64,000 bases of DNA from UBA1723 sp045642085 (GCA_045642085.1 JAZUIF010000115.1:1-64000); one strand, 5' to 3'; positions 31,068 to 40,956 are shown, numbered from the stretch's first letter. The notes: a model not told the origin generated them from the sequence alone. Numbers and translations are program-made.

Positions 31068-32659
31068 TGGAAGAGAAAATTCCCCCATTTTCAATGCCGA
31101 TGTACCACGACTGGGTTCCAGAAGGAATACGTCCGTGGATATATGTACTGTTGGCATTCTGTTTTCAGTTTAGTGGAGGCGTTTACCTTGGCGCAATGAA
31201 TGACATGATTGGCGAGCATTCGTGGATGAGGGAAGACGTGGTGTTCCTTCTCTACTGTAATCTGGCAGGTATGGCGGCATGGTTTCCCGTGCTTTTCAGA
31301 ATGAAATTTCATTTTAGCAATAAGTTTTTGCTGATGACTGCAGCCTCTGTCATCCTCGTCTGCAATCTGCTTACTATGCACAAATTGCCATTGCCGATGA
31401 TGTGGATAGTTTGTATCATCGCAGGTTGTGCCAAGATACAGGGAACATTTGAATGCATGTCCAATATCCAGTTGTGGATGACTCCGACGCGTAATTTTGG
31501 CGTCTTCTTTCCGATATTGCATATAATCCTGCTTACTGCAATTGAGGGTGCAGGTTGGCTTGCCGCAACATTTGCTTTCCACATGCACTGGACTATGATG
31601 CATTGGTTTGTGGTCGGACTTATGCTTGTTGTCCTAACCATACAGGCGTTGCTTACACGTCCATTCTGCCCGATGCCACCCGAGAGACGAGTGCCACTTC
31701 AGGGAATCGACTGGTTGTCGGCGGCGGGTTGGATATTGTTTTTCCTTCTTTGTGCCTACGTGCTTAACTATGGCGACTGGCTACAGTGGTGGCATTCAAG
31801 CACCATACAGCTATGCACAGCGGCAGCATGTATCACGTTGGCTGCACTTATGATACGAATGAAGAATAATCCGCATTCGTATATCGAGTGGAAGATAGTC
31901 CGCTACCGCTATTTCCGTCCGATCATATTCTTTGTGATGATATTTGAGCTTATCATGTCGGTGGAGCATGTGTTGGAGACGATATATTATGAAGAGGTGA
32001 TGCATTATTCCGACCTTACCTACGAGACACTCAACCAGTGGTCTTTGATAGGTGCGTGGACAGGCTGCCTTTTCTCGCTTGGTTGGTTGAAAGTGATGAC
32101 GTGGAAACCGTACCGACTGATTATCATAGGGATGTTGGCGATTTGTTTGTATTGCGTCGGATTCTATTTCCTTGTAGATCCGCAAGTTGGCTATTATCAA
32201 CTTGTGCCGCCACTTATCTTTAGAGGTTTCGGTTATGCCATCCTCTGTATTGCATTGATGTGGTCGTTGGATGAGGTTATGTCGTTCGAACATTTCTTCC
32301 AGGCACTCTGCATTTTCAACTTCTTCCACATGTTTGGAGGAGGAACCGTCGGAGCTGCATTTTTAGCTAATGGCATAGGATATTATGTTGGCGACGGATT
32401 CGCCCGCTACAATGGTTATATCAACCTCGTCGGCTTTACTGCGTCGCCTTTTGATATGTCGCATTATATGGAAGGAATGGTGGAAGGGTTGTTGGCCCAG
32501 ACCATCAAAATTCTATATGGTTGGATGATCTACGCATGTCTTGCGTTCATTGTAGTGTTCCTCCTATTGGATCGTCCTGGAGTGCGACGTCGAGTCAAGA
32601 AGATGCCATCATGGTCGACGGTGGGAACATGGGTGTTGAACAAAGTTATGAGACAATAG
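31067..32659 (+). CDS. MFS drug efflux permease (EmrB-like)
   Basis: A 530-residue permease with 14 predicted membrane segments, of the DHA2-like group found in Bacteroidetes three-part pumps. The start ATG overlaps the TGA of the adaptor gene. It would export an amphipathic compound across the envelope with the adaptor and TolC proteins. The substrate is not known; the AraC regulator probably senses it. Confidence 0.85.
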   Translation: MEEKIPPFSMPMYHDWVPEGIRPWIYVLLAFCFQFSGGVYLGAMNDMIGEHSWMREDVVFLLYCNLAGMAAWFPVLFRMKFHFSNKFLLMTAASVILVCNLLTMHKLPLPMMWIVCIIAGCAKIQGTFECMSNIQLWMTPTRNFGVFFPILHIILLTAIEGAGWLAATFAFHMHWTMMHWFVVGLMLVVLTIQALLTRPFCPMPPERRVPLQGIDWLSAAGWILFFLLCAYVLNYGDWLQWWHSSTIQLCTAAACITLAALMIRMKNNPHSYIEWKIVRYRYFRPIIFFVMIFELIMSVEHVLETIYYEEVMHYSDLTYETLNQWSLIGAWTGCLFSLGWLKVMTWKPYRLIIIGMLAICLYCVGFYFLVDPQVGYYQLVPPLIFRGFGYAILCIALMWSLDEVMSFEHFFQALCIFNFFHMFGGGTVGAAFLANGIGYYVGDGFARYNGYINLVGFTASPFDMSHYMEGMVEGLLAQTIKILYGWMIYACLAFIVVFLLLDRPGVRRRVKKMPSWSTVGTWVLNKVMRQ

Positions 32660-32663
32660 AATT

Positions 32664-33464
32664 TTACTCTTCTATTTCCGTAAAGCGTGGAAATCTCTTT
32701 CCATCTCTCTCCACTGTCTCAAAAAACATTTTTTCTGGGCGTACCCAATAATTCTCATCTCCGTAAAGTGCCTGATAAACCACCATTCTTTCCTGAGTCT
32801 CAGAGTCGAATGCCGTTCTCACAAAACGGTATTTTCCGCCTTTGAAGTGTTGGAAGAATCGTGTATCTTTCTTTGGAAACTCCTCAAGCATCTTCTTTGC
32901 CAACGGCACGTAATACTCCTTCACCTCATCTGCTGTGGGAGTGTGGGCTCCGGGAAAATGGTGTGATTTATTATAATGTTCAAGGAAAGTCGGCTCAAAA
33001 TGGGCGATTGGATCATTGTCTCCGAAAATTCCCCAGATTTTGTCTTTATAGAAAGGCGACGTGAAGTTAAACTGCACATTCTCGATCTCCGCAAACTCCT
33101 TGATTAGATTCTCGTCGATAGTGAAATCTTGTTTCCCGTCGACACGGGGGCTTTTATACTGATGGTCTCCTACACGCTCCACCAAGAATTCCGTCATCTT
33201 GAAATAGGGATTTCCAAGAAGGGCAGGTATGCCGACGACGGGTGCGATCATCTGAGCGTAGAACGAGCCACAACTGTTGCCGATGATCAAGTCGGGAGTC
33301 TCCTTGTCGCAAATCTTATGGATGAGTTCCAACGCTTGTTTCGGATGAATAGGTAAATCCGGAGTCAACACTCGCACCGTCTCCCCGAGGGCATCTCTCA
33401 AAGCATTGGCAGGGACACATTGTCCACTGGCAAAGAAACCGTGTAGGAATAGTATTGTTTTCAT
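32664..33464 (-). CDS. YqiA-type alpha/beta hydrolase fused to DUF1653
   Basis: A 266-residue two-domain protein. Residues 1-190 are a small alpha/beta hydrolase (opening ILFLHGFFASGQC, nucleophile elbow GNSCG, acid in GIFGDNDP, base His in HHFPGAHT). Residues about 203-266 are a DUF1653 domain (FFQHFKGGKYRFV, MVVYQALYGDENYWVRPEKMFFE). The two domains are usually separate genes. The start overlaps the stop of the DUF2147 gene by four bases. The substrate is unknown. Confidence 0.85.
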   Translation of the reverse strand: MKTILFLHGFFASGQCVPANALRDALGETVRVLTPDLPIHPKQALELIHKICDKETPDLIIGNSCGSFYAQMIAPVVGIPALLGNPYFKMTEFLVERVGDHQYKSPRVDGKQDFTIDENLIKEFAEIENVQFNFTSPFYKDKIWGIFGDNDPIAHFEPTFLEHYNKSHHFPGAHTPTADEVKEYYVPLAKKMLEEFPKKDTRFFQHFKGGKYRFVRTAFDSETQERMVVYQALYGDENYWVRPEKMFFETVERDGKRFPRFTEIEE

Positions 33465-33910
33465 TTATCTGAAGGCAGTTTCTTCCAGTATAGAGATTTT
33501 GGATATAATCCCCACAATCCGGCTTTTACATGTAGTGTTGTGTCGTCGTCAAACATCATCTTGACATTGAAGTATTTGCCGCTGACTGGATCATAGATTT
33601 TACCGTCGCACCATTCTCCATCTTTATAAACAACCTTATCGACGAAAACGACTTCTGACATTGGAGTGTTGCGTTTTGCTTTGTCTGGATTATTCACATC
33701 CTTGATTGGAGTGCCGTCTGGAAGGTTTGGCTCCTTCATCCAATGGTTCTGGACTCTATAGCCATCATTATATTTGAAGATTTTCACTTTCGACTCGTGG
33801 CCTTCGTAGTTCAACAGATAAATACCGATGATTTTATCACCTGCATTCTGCGAGAATGACGCTACACTATAGAATAGTGAGCAAAGCAATGCTACTATGT
33901 ATTTTTTCAT
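33461..33910 (-). CDS. DUF2147-domain secreted protein
   Basis: A 149-residue protein starting at ATG 33910, with a signal peptide (KKYIVALLCSLFYSVASF). The mature part matches DUF2147 (GIYLLNYEGHESKVKIFK, GKIYDPVSGKYFNVKM, and a C-terminal GLWGLYPKSLYWKKL). It is exported to the periplasm or envelope. The family has no assigned function. It precedes the alpha/beta hydrolase gene and overlaps it by four bases, so the two are likely translated together. Confidence 0.82.
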   Translation of the reverse strand: MKKYIVALLCSLFYSVASFSQNAGDKIIGIYLLNYEGHESKVKIFKYNDGYRVQNHWMKEPNLPDGTPIKDVNNPDKAKRNTPMSEVVFVDKVVYKDGEWCDGKIYDPVSGKYFNVKMMFDDDTTLHVKAGLWGLYPKSLYWKKLPSDK

Positions 33911-33980
33911 GTCAGTAATTGTGATGTTCATAATAGGCAAAGATATTGAAAATATAATATGTGACGATAGGAAAAATAAA

Positions 33981-34119
33981 TTATTCTCCTTTCCCCTTTA
34001 TCGTCGCCGCATACGCGCTGTTGCACAATCCAAGGATTGCGGATATAAGAAACAATGTTTCGATGCCTAATACTTTCCAGATCCATCCGCCGAGTAGGGC
34101 GATGAAGATGGTTATGAAA
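33981..34119 (-). pseudogene. 3' end of an MFS transporter gene (duplicate)
   Basis: On the minus strand this reads as the last about 45 codons of an MFS protein (FIALLGGWIWKVLGIETLFL, then ISAILGLCNSAYAATIK) and ends in a TAA at 33981. It is homologous base for base (roughly 80 percent by eye) to the 3' part of the intact MFS gene at 37160-38365. The homology ends abruptly beside the stop of the GT-C gene, so the fragment marks a duplication or insertion boundary. Confidence 0.88.
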
Positions 34120-34123
34120 TGTT

Positions 34124-35524
34124 TTATTGCTTTATAGGAATTACTTTGACATCGGTGCTGTCAATCACCCAAATTGCGTCGTATCTGTTTTCTGACAATA
34201 TCTCCTGTTTCATATTTTCTATTCCTATAGCTTTTTCTGAAGGAGAGTCGAATGGACCTATAAGAGTATCGCTGATTTCTTCGTTTCCAATGGTGTATCC
34301 GGATTCATATTTCACGGCCTTTCCCCATCCTAATGTTTCTCTAGGAATAACGTTGAAGATGGAATATCTTGGTTCGTTATTGTCGACACTAATCATTCTG
34401 ACTATCTGTGGCTTACCTTTAGTTTCTTCCAAGACTTTCGTAGCCATCTCTTTTCCTATTAATCCGGAATTGTAGGCTTCATGCCAGTGATGAACGTCGG
34501 AGATAAGGCTCGCTGTCATAAAAGACAAGAATATAATAATCTCTTTTTTCTTAAAGCTATCGACAGGGAATAGATAGGCAAGCAGAAGACTTAGCATTCC
34601 GAGTCCGGCATACGCATGCATTACAGTGACAAGCGTCACAAGATGTGGTGCTCCTGCTATAACGAATGCTAGCAAGAGAACGTACATCATTTTTTCTTTT
34701 CTGTGAAGAATGATTTTTTTGCCGACGACAAACAGAAAGGGAAGTGCAAGAAGCAGAGTGAAGATAGCCAACGGCAAACAACGCGTCGGCTGGTATGCTA
34801 TAGCCGCCATGTCAATAGGAATCCATGTTGTGGAATATTGGATGAAATCCTTCACATGGTCCAGCAGACTGTTGTCCATATACTCGGTATTCTGCACGTT
34901 GTTCTGTGGAGTGAGAATGATTCTTGCAATTCCGTAGCATGCTATTGCTCCTAATGCGGCAATACCATCTTTGATGTAGCGTCGAGAAATGGTAAACTCT
35001 TTTTCTTCTCCCCATTTAATGATTATCGGAATGACGGCAAACACGATGCCGTTTTCTTTTGCAAGTGTGGCAATCAGGAAGCAGATTATCCAAAGCCATT
35101 TCTTATCTTTCTGGTAGAACCACATTGCGGCTAGTCCCCAGAATTGAGAATAGACCTGGTTGATGGAGTCGATATCCAACACGGTTCCGAGTATTGCTGT
35201 CGAGAGGTAGAAAAATGAGGCTGCAAGAATGTTCTTCTTTGAAAGAAGATAGATTAGAACTGTGCAGCCCACGTGTCCCAAAAGAATCAAAACGTGATTC
35301 AACGCAGGGAACAATTTATAATTCAACCCTAATATGTAGCCTATTGTCGCATCAAATGGTCGCCAATAGCTTTTGATTGGCAAAAGTCCTTTGTTGTCAA
35401 AAAAATCACCGAAATATGGAGTCGTCAGATAGGTCCAGTCGTCGAATGTTGGGAGAATCAAAAGTAGTCCCCAAAGAATAACTGGAATGCTGAGAAGAAA
35501 TAATATTTTGATGTTTCTTGTCAT
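34124..35524 (-). CDS. GT-C-type membrane glycosyltransferase-like protein
   Basis: A 466-residue protein with about ten to twelve membrane segments and an early FDDWTYLTTP segment, an acidic motif in the first loop as in GT-C enzymes. A WFYQKDKKWLWIICFLIATLAKENG stretch also occurs in the related PMT/TMTC-like families. GT-C enzymes use polyprenyl-phosphate sugars as donors. The neighbouring UbiA-family gene for polyprenyl-phosphate sugar synthesis gives a plausible donor source. Acceptor and exact activity are not known. Confidence 0.68.
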   Translation of the reverse strand: MTRNIKILFLLSIPVILWGLLLILPTFDDWTYLTTPYFGDFFDNKGLLPIKSYWRPFDATIGYILGLNYKLFPALNHVLILLGHVGCTVLIYLLSKKNILAASFFYLSTAILGTVLDIDSINQVYSQFWGLAAMWFYQKDKKWLWIICFLIATLAKENGIVFAVIPIIIKWGEEKEFTISRRYIKDGIAALGAIACYGIARIILTPQNNVQNTEYMDNSLLDHVKDFIQYSTTWIPIDMAAIAYQPTRCLPLAIFTLLLALPFLFVVGKKIILHRKEKMMYVLLLAFVIAGAPHLVTLVTVMHAYAGLGMLSLLLAYLFPVDSFKKKEIIIFLSFMTASLISDVHHWHEAYNSGLIGKEMATKVLEETKGKPQIVRMISVDNNEPRYSIFNVIPRETLGWGKAVKYESGYTIGNEEISDTLIGPFDSPSEKAIGIENMKQEILSENRYDAIWVIDSTDVKVIPIKQ

Positions 35525-35556
35525 GATAAATGGTTGTAAATTAATTTTGTGGCCGA

Positions 35557-36150
35557 CTAAACCCAGCTCCCTTTGTCTGCGTAGTCAATCATCTCTTTGT
35601 CTCCACGGCTGTCTCCATAAGCCCACAGACTGTAATCCTGACGATTAGGTTCATGTTCTATGAAACGATTGACTTTTTCCGCACCATAACAATTTGGAGT
35701 GGAGAATCTTCCAGTCAGGATGCCATCTGTGTCGACTTCTATTTTTGTGCCAATCACTTTCTTTACTCCATACTTGTTGCTGAATGGAATTATCCAATCT
35801 TCTATGCTGGCACTGACAATATAGACGTCTGCACCATCTGAGATATGTCGCTGGAATATTGAAAATACAGAAGACTTTTTGAAATTTTCAATCTCTAGAG
35901 AGAAACTCTCGCAATGGTGTTGGAATTCCACAAGACTCATGCCTTTGAAGAAAAACGAAAACACTTTCTGCTTGCATTTGTCATTTGGATACAGTTTGAG
36001 TTTCATCAAAACCAAAAGAGGAGAGTATAGCAGGAATCCTAAGATGAATTTCATGGTTCCGCACGAATGTTTGATAAACTCCACAAAGGTGTCTTTCGTA
36101 GTGAGCGTGCCGTCGAAATCAAAAACTGCCACTATTCTCTTTTCTTCCAT
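35557..36150 (-). CDS. HAD-IB family phosphatase
   Basis: A 197-residue phosphatase with the HAD motifs DFDGT (nucleophile Asp), SAS in the VYIVSASIEDW strand, and GDSRGDKEM with the acid pair. A long helical cap (LGFLLYSPLLVLMKLKLYP) indicates membrane association. It lies three bases after the UbiA-family gene. In D-arabinan donor pathways a phosphatase removes the 5'-phosphate after polyprenyl-phosphoribose formation; this protein may do that here. This is an inference from position. Confidence 0.82.
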   Translation of the reverse strand: MEEKRIVAVFDFDGTLTTKDTFVEFIKHSCGTMKFILGFLLYSPLLVLMKLKLYPNDKCKQKVFSFFFKGMSLVEFQHHCESFSLEIENFKKSSVFSIFQRHISDGADVYIVSASIEDWIIPFSNKYGVKKVIGTKIEVDTDGILTGRFSTPNCYGAEKVNRFIEHEPNRQDYSLWAYGDSRGDKEMIDYADKGSWV

Positions 36151-36153
36151 AGA

Positions 36154-37044
36154 CTATAGGTATATTAGGGCTCCAAATGAAAGAATCCAACAGATGATGC
36201 ATAATTGTACGAAGTGGTCGTGCAATAGGACTTTTGTAGGGCATCCGCTTTTCTCGTCGACAAATGTGATTTGAATGTAACGCATGATAGCCGCTAGCAC
36301 AAATACAGATGTCAGATAAATGTGTTTGCTTCCGAATCGTTCAGTCACTTCTGGCGATATCGTGTACATGATATAGCAAACCAGTGTGATGCTTGCGACG
36401 ATGCTGATTGCCGCATTGAGGAATGGAATATTGTATTTGTCAACATTGTTGCGAGTCTTGGCTCCAGTTTCCTGGAAAAACACCACATCGTCTCTTCTCT
36501 TCGCCAAGGCAAGAAAGATTGCTAGAAGAAATGTCATCAGGATGATCCATTGTGATAGCCATGTGCCAGTGGCAAAACCACCTGCTGCCACACGTAGCAC
36601 AAATCCTGTAGCTATGATGAAAATGTCGACTATGGTCTTGTTTTTTAGACTGATACAATATGCGATATTCATCACAAAATAGCCAAGGATAATAGCGTAT
36701 AGCATCATCGTATTGCCTCCTAAGGAGAAGTCGCCAATTGTGATCAATAAGAAAGATATTGCCGCACATATAGCCATGATGAGGTATGCAGTCTGTTTAC
36801 TTACTTTTCCACTAGCGATTGGACGGTTGCATTTCACTGCGTGGTTTCTATCCGATTCCACGTCGAAGATATCGTTCAAACAATAAATGCTGCTTGATAT
36901 AGCACAGAAGGCGACGAACACTACAAATGCCGGCACCAAATATTCAAGTTCAAACAGATGTCTGTCGAAGAATATTGGCAGAAAGATGAATGTGTTCTTA
37001 ACCCATTGTTGAGGTCGGATTATACTAAGAGTATCTTTAAGCAT
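36154..37044 (-). CDS. UbiA-family decaprenyl-phosphate phosphoribosyltransferase-like protein
   Basis: A 296-residue polytopic prenyltransferase. The first aspartate motif is NDIFDVESDRNH; the second Asp-rich region is around ALAKRRDD. The opening RPQQWVKNTFIFLPIFF matches the DPPR synthase subgroup, which transfers phosphoribose from PRPP to polyprenyl phosphate. It is followed at once by the HAD phosphatase and then the GT-C gene. Together they could make a polyprenyl-phospho-pentose and use it in a surface glycan. A quinone or heme prenyltransferase is less likely from the subgroup motif. Confidence 0.82.
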   Translation of the reverse strand: MLKDTLSIIRPQQWVKNTFIFLPIFFDRHLFELEYLVPAFVVFVAFCAISSSIYCLNDIFDVESDRNHAVKCNRPIASGKVSKQTAYLIMAICAAISFLLITIGDFSLGGNTMMLYAIILGYFVMNIAYCISLKNKTIVDIFIIATGFVLRVAAGGFATGTWLSQWIILMTFLLAIFLALAKRRDDVVFFQETGAKTRNNVDKYNIPFLNAAISIVASITLVCYIMYTISPEVTERFGSKHIYLTSVFVLAAIMRYIQITFVDEKSGCPTKVLLHDHFVQLCIICWILSFGALIYL

Positions 37045-37159
37045 TATTGTTAAACAATTTGATTGTCTTTTATGATTACAAAGATACGATTTTGTAGATA
37101 AAATATTGTTTAATCGTATAAAATGCCTGCTCCGTTAACCCTAATTATATTTTGTTGGA

Positions 37160-38365
37160 TTATTGGTTTGGAAGTTCAGTTTTCTTATTTGTCTTTATCG
37201 TTGCCGCATACGCACTATTGCATAATCCAAGAATTGCGGAAATCAAGAATAGTGTCTCTATGCCCAACACTTTCCAAATCCAGCCTCCAAGTAGGGCGAT
37301 GAAGATGGTGATGAAATGGTTGACGGAGATGCCTGTGGAGATGGTTGCTCTCATCTCGTCTTTGTTGTCGGATATGTCTTGCACATACACGTTTGATGCC
37401 ATCGACGCAAGTGAGATGATGGAGTCGAGCACGTAGTTCACACAACAGATTATCATGGCTGTGTGCATGTCGAAAAGATGATGTGCATATCCGTAGAAGA
37501 AGCATACGATGACAAGAATCAATGTGTCGCCAATCATAACTGGCTTATATCCAATCCTATCGATTAGCTTGCCGACAAGAGGTGCTATTGCGAAACATGC
37601 CACTGCGGAGATGGCGAAAAGTAGACTGATGGTTCCGGCGTCGGCTCCATAGAATAGAATCAACACGTATGGACCGAAGGTGAAGAACACCTGTTTTCTT
37701 GCTCCGTAGAACACCTCCAGCATATAGTATTTTGAAAACTTTTTTCGGAAGTAGAATCGACTTTTGTTTTTGTCGGTTTTGCTCTGTCCTGTCATTTTCA
37801 GACTGGCCAACATTGCTAAGAGCATGCATACTGCCGCTGCCATGAAAGTGGGTGAGAAGAGAGCCGAACTCTGCACAATAGCAAAGGCGACAATGATTAC
37901 TCCGTAGCCAAACAGGTTGCCAATCTGATAGATAGAGTTTTGATAACCAAGTGCTTCGCCTCCCTTGCCGTCTTTTGAGTATTCAAGGGAAAGGGTGTTT
38001 TTCATTCCCAACTGTATATGCTCACCTGTGGAATAGAAGAAGATTGCCGCAATCACCAATAGTTTGGTTGGAGTGATGAATGCCTGCATCGTCATTCCAA
38101 TCACCATGATAATCATACCTATCTTATACATTCTCTCTGCCGACGATTTGTAGAAAATCGCAAGAATCAGTACAAGTAGTAATCCTGGTAATTCACGGAA
38201 AAACTCCGTCAGTCCACGGTCGAATTCCTCGATCTGCACAACCTCTGCCATATAGTTGTCGATGACGCCTTTATATAATCCGAAACCGATTGCAGAGAAA
38301 AGCAATGATAGGAATAGTGCTTGATAATGAGAATCTTCTTTGAAGATTTTAGCTAGTTTGTTCAT
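37160..38365 (-). CDS. MFS transporter
   Basis: A 401-residue permease with 12 predicted membrane segments and the loop 2-3 type segment IFYKSSAERMYKIGM. The second half contains LVGKLIDRIGYKPVMIGD, an inverted MFS signature. The substrate is not known. Its last about 45 codons occur a second time at 33981-34119, flanking the three-gene glycan-donor module. Confidence 0.83.
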   Translation of the reverse strand: MNKLAKIFKEDSHYQALFLSLLFSAIGFGLYKGVIDNYMAEVVQIEEFDRGLTEFFRELPGLLLVLILAIFYKSSAERMYKIGMIIMVIGMTMQAFITPTKLLVIAAIFFYSTGEHIQLGMKNTLSLEYSKDGKGGEALGYQNSIYQIGNLFGYGVIIVAFAIVQSSALFSPTFMAAAVCMLLAMLASLKMTGQSKTDKNKSRFYFRKKFSKYYMLEVFYGARKQVFFTFGPYVLILFYGADAGTISLLFAISAVACFAIAPLVGKLIDRIGYKPVMIGDTLILVIVCFFYGYAHHLFDMHTAMIICCVNYVLDSIISLASMASNVYVQDISDNKDEMRATISTGISVNHFITIFIALLGGWIWKVLGIETLFLISAILGLCNSAYAATIKTNKKTELPNQ

Positions 38366-38450
38366 TATTTATAAAATTATCAAAACCATGGCAGGTTTAG
38401 CTTATAAAAGATGTATTCGACAATATAACATGTCGAATACATCCTTGTTT

Positions 38451-39503
38451 TTACTCTCTACCGAATAATAGTAAAGCAATATACTTGTTTGATTTTAGTA
38501 TTCTATGAGCAATTAGAGATAGACATGTCATAATGGCTGCGAGTATAGTGAACGCAATAAGTTCAAATGTCAGCGCAGTAACTGCCATACTACTGTTCCC
38601 AGATAGCACGTTTTCTACAATATATTCTTTTAATCCTGGAATACGGAATCCAAAGTAGAAATGTAGTATATATATTTCTATAGTTCTTCTTCCTAATAAT
38701 GTCAACCACTTCATGACGCGACCATTCTCATCCGACTTGCTGAATATATTCCATACTACAGTGGTTAACAAGAATCCAACAAAGTAATTGAGAATCTTAT
38801 TGTCAAATAGATTTGCATTGTAGGCATAACACCACACACAGAAGATCAAGATAAATACCGCAGCAATTTTTTCTGAAACGAAACGTACATACTGTATTTT
38901 TTTGTTTAGATATCCTAGCAAGAAAAAGATAAAGAATTCTAGTTTGAACTCAAAAATATTATATTTTGCTAAAAGCATTCCAATTCCGGCTGCCGCTACA
39001 TAGTATACGACTGAAAACTTTATTCCTATGCTATTAAACTTAAACTTTAGATATCTGAGTGGGAAGCAAAGCATAAAGAAACAGAATAGTGTAGTCAAGA
39101 ACCAATATGTGTATCCTTTCCACATTGCTAATAAAGAGGAACAGATAATATACGGTATGATTAATTGTCTAACTTTTTTCCATATTTGCAGTGATGTTTC
39201 TTTTAGGGTTAGAGGGGAATCCGATAAGAAGAATCCAGAAATAAAAAAGAACAAAGGTAGTCGGAAATACATCAATGCATTATACCAAATACAAGCTATT
39301 GGAGCTTTAAGCTCTGGATTGACTGGATATATTCCATTAAACATAAATGAATGACCGAGAACAACCAGGAAGATTGCTAATCCTCTTATGGCGTCAATAA
39401 AAGGAAGTCTTTTTTTCGTTTTTGTGGCAGGTGGCACATTATTTTCTTCCAACATTTCTTTCTTTTCTTCCATAACATCGGATGGAATGTTTTTTTCTTG
39501 CAT
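38451..39503 (-). CDS. Acyltransferase-3 family membrane protein
   Basis: A 350-residue integral membrane acyltransferase. The conserved RGLAIFLVVLGHS segment with its catalytic-type His, the FRLPLFFFISGFFLS segment and about ten membrane helices are visible. Relatives O-acetylate polysaccharides, peptidoglycan or lipid-linked sugars. The preceding N terminus is cytoplasmic and acidic. With the nearby GT-C and UbiA genes it could modify a surface glycan, but separate function is possible. Confidence 0.85.
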   Translation of the reverse strand: MQEKNIPSDVMEEKKEMLEENNVPPATKTKKRLPFIDAIRGLAIFLVVLGHSFMFNGIYPVNPELKAPIACIWYNALMYFRLPLFFFISGFFLSDSPLTLKETSLQIWKKVRQLIIPYIICSSLLAMWKGYTYWFLTTLFCFFMLCFPLRYLKFKFNSIGIKFSVVYYVAAAGIGMLLAKYNIFEFKLEFFIFFLLGYLNKKIQYVRFVSEKIAAVFILIFCVWCYAYNANLFDNKILNYFVGFLLTTVVWNIFSKSDENGRVMKWLTLLGRRTIEIYILHFYFGFRIPGLKEYIVENVLSGNSSMAVTALTFELIAFTILAAIMTCLSLIAHRILKSNKYIALLLFGRE

Positions 39504-39528
39504 AACAATTATTATTTTTTAGATAGAT

Positions 39529-40920
39529 TTATTTACCGATGCAAAAATGTGCAAATATATTTCCGAGAACCTCGTCGGTTGTGATTTCTCCACCTGTGAT
39601 CGACGCAAGAGCATCAAGGATATCGTGGATGTCACGACTGATGAGGTCGCCTGAAAGGTTGGTGTTGAGACCATCTTTCACACGGTTGATTCCGCTAAGT
39701 GCGTCGCAAAGGGCTGCGTAGTGACGGGCACTTGTGACGATGATGTCGTTTTCTTCGCCGGCTATGCTCTCTGCGAATTTTGCCAACGCTGATTCGATTT
39801 CCTCTTTGCCGACTCCGTTCTTGGCTGAGACGGATAGAGTAGTGGCATCGAAATTATATTTATTGTTGAGTAGTCTTTCTAGTTTTTCCTGTTCGCAAAT
39901 ATCTGATTTATTGAACAGTAGGAGTACAAGTTTATCTTGTAGCTGCTGGGAGTTGATGAAGTTGACTATCTCATTCTCCTCACGTGATGCGTCGACGATA
40001 AAGATCACAATATCAGCCTGCTCCATCATCTTATACGAACGCTGGATTCCAAGGTTCTCGATGGCATCGTCGGTGTTGCGGATACCGGCTGTGTCGATCA
40101 GACGGAGTGTGTAGCCGTCGACTTGCAACGTGTCTTCGATAGTGTCGCGAGTTGTGCCGTGTATATCGCTGACGATTGCTCGCTCCTCACCAAGAAGTAG
40201 ATTCAACAGTGTGGATTTTCCTACATTCGTCTCTCCTACGATTGCTACAGGTATACCGTTCTTGATGGCGTTGCCTGCTTTGAATGAGTTTGCTAACTTG
40301 CTGACTCTCTGCTCAATAGCGTCGATTAACTCACGTAGCTTGGCTCTGTCGGCAAACTCTACATCTTCTTCGCTGAAGTCCAATTCAAGTTCGATAAGCG
40401 ACACAAATTCTAGCAGCGACATTCTGAGTTGCATCAACTCGTTGGAGAATCCGCCCTTCATCTGCTTCACAGCGATGTTGTGGGCTTTGGCTGAAGTCGA
40501 CGCGATAAGATCTGCCACAGCCTCTGCCTGGGAAAGATCCATTTTGCCGTTGAGGTAGGCACGTTGAGTAAACTCACCATGTCCTGCCATCTTACAACCT
40601 TTGCGAAGTAGTAACTCAATGATTCTCTTTTGGATATAGATAGATCCGTGGCAAGAAATCTCGATTGTGTCCTCGCCAGTGTAGGATTTGCCTTCCTTGA
40701 AAATTGCACAAACCACATCGTCGATTGTCTCGTCTCCGTCGGCAATCACTCCGTATTTCAATACGTGAGTGGGGCAATCTTTCAATTTTTTCGATTTGCT
40801 GAAAGAGAATACCCCGTCGACGATACTGATTGCATCCGGACCAGATACTCTGATCACTGCAATTCCACCGACTCCGGCTGCTGTGCTTATGGCGCAAATC
40901 GTGCTGTCTCTATCTATCAT
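39529..40920 (-). CDS. mnmE: tRNA modification GTPase MnmE
   Basis: A 463-residue GTPase with all family features: an N-terminal formyl-tetrahydrofolate-binding domain (TICAISTAAGVGGIAVIRVSG), the G domain with G1 GETNVGKST and G3 DTAG, and the C-terminal motif CIGK at the very end. With MnmG it forms the cmnm5 group on U34 of tRNAs reading NNA/NNG codons in split boxes. Length is standard. It is upstream (minus strand) of an unrelated acyltransferase gene and downstream of fmt. Confidence 0.95.
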   Translation of the reverse strand: MIDRDSTICAISTAAGVGGIAVIRVSGPDAISIVDGVFSFSKSKKLKDCPTHVLKYGVIADGDETIDDVVCAIFKEGKSYTGEDTIEISCHGSIYIQKRIIELLLRKGCKMAGHGEFTQRAYLNGKMDLSQAEAVADLIASTSAKAHNIAVKQMKGGFSNELMQLRMSLLEFVSLIELELDFSEEDVEFADRAKLRELIDAIEQRVSKLANSFKAGNAIKNGIPVAIVGETNVGKSTLLNLLLGEERAIVSDIHGTTRDTIEDTLQVDGYTLRLIDTAGIRNTDDAIENLGIQRSYKMMEQADIVIFIVDASREENEIVNFINSQQLQDKLVLLLFNKSDICEQEKLERLLNNKYNFDATTLSVSAKNGVGKEEIESALAKFAESIAGEENDIIVTSARHYAALCDALSGINRVKDGLNTNLSGDLISRDIHDILDALASITGGEITTDEVLGNIFAHFCIGK

Positions 40921-40956
40921 TGTGGTTGATAGTTAATAGTTAATGGTTGAATATTT

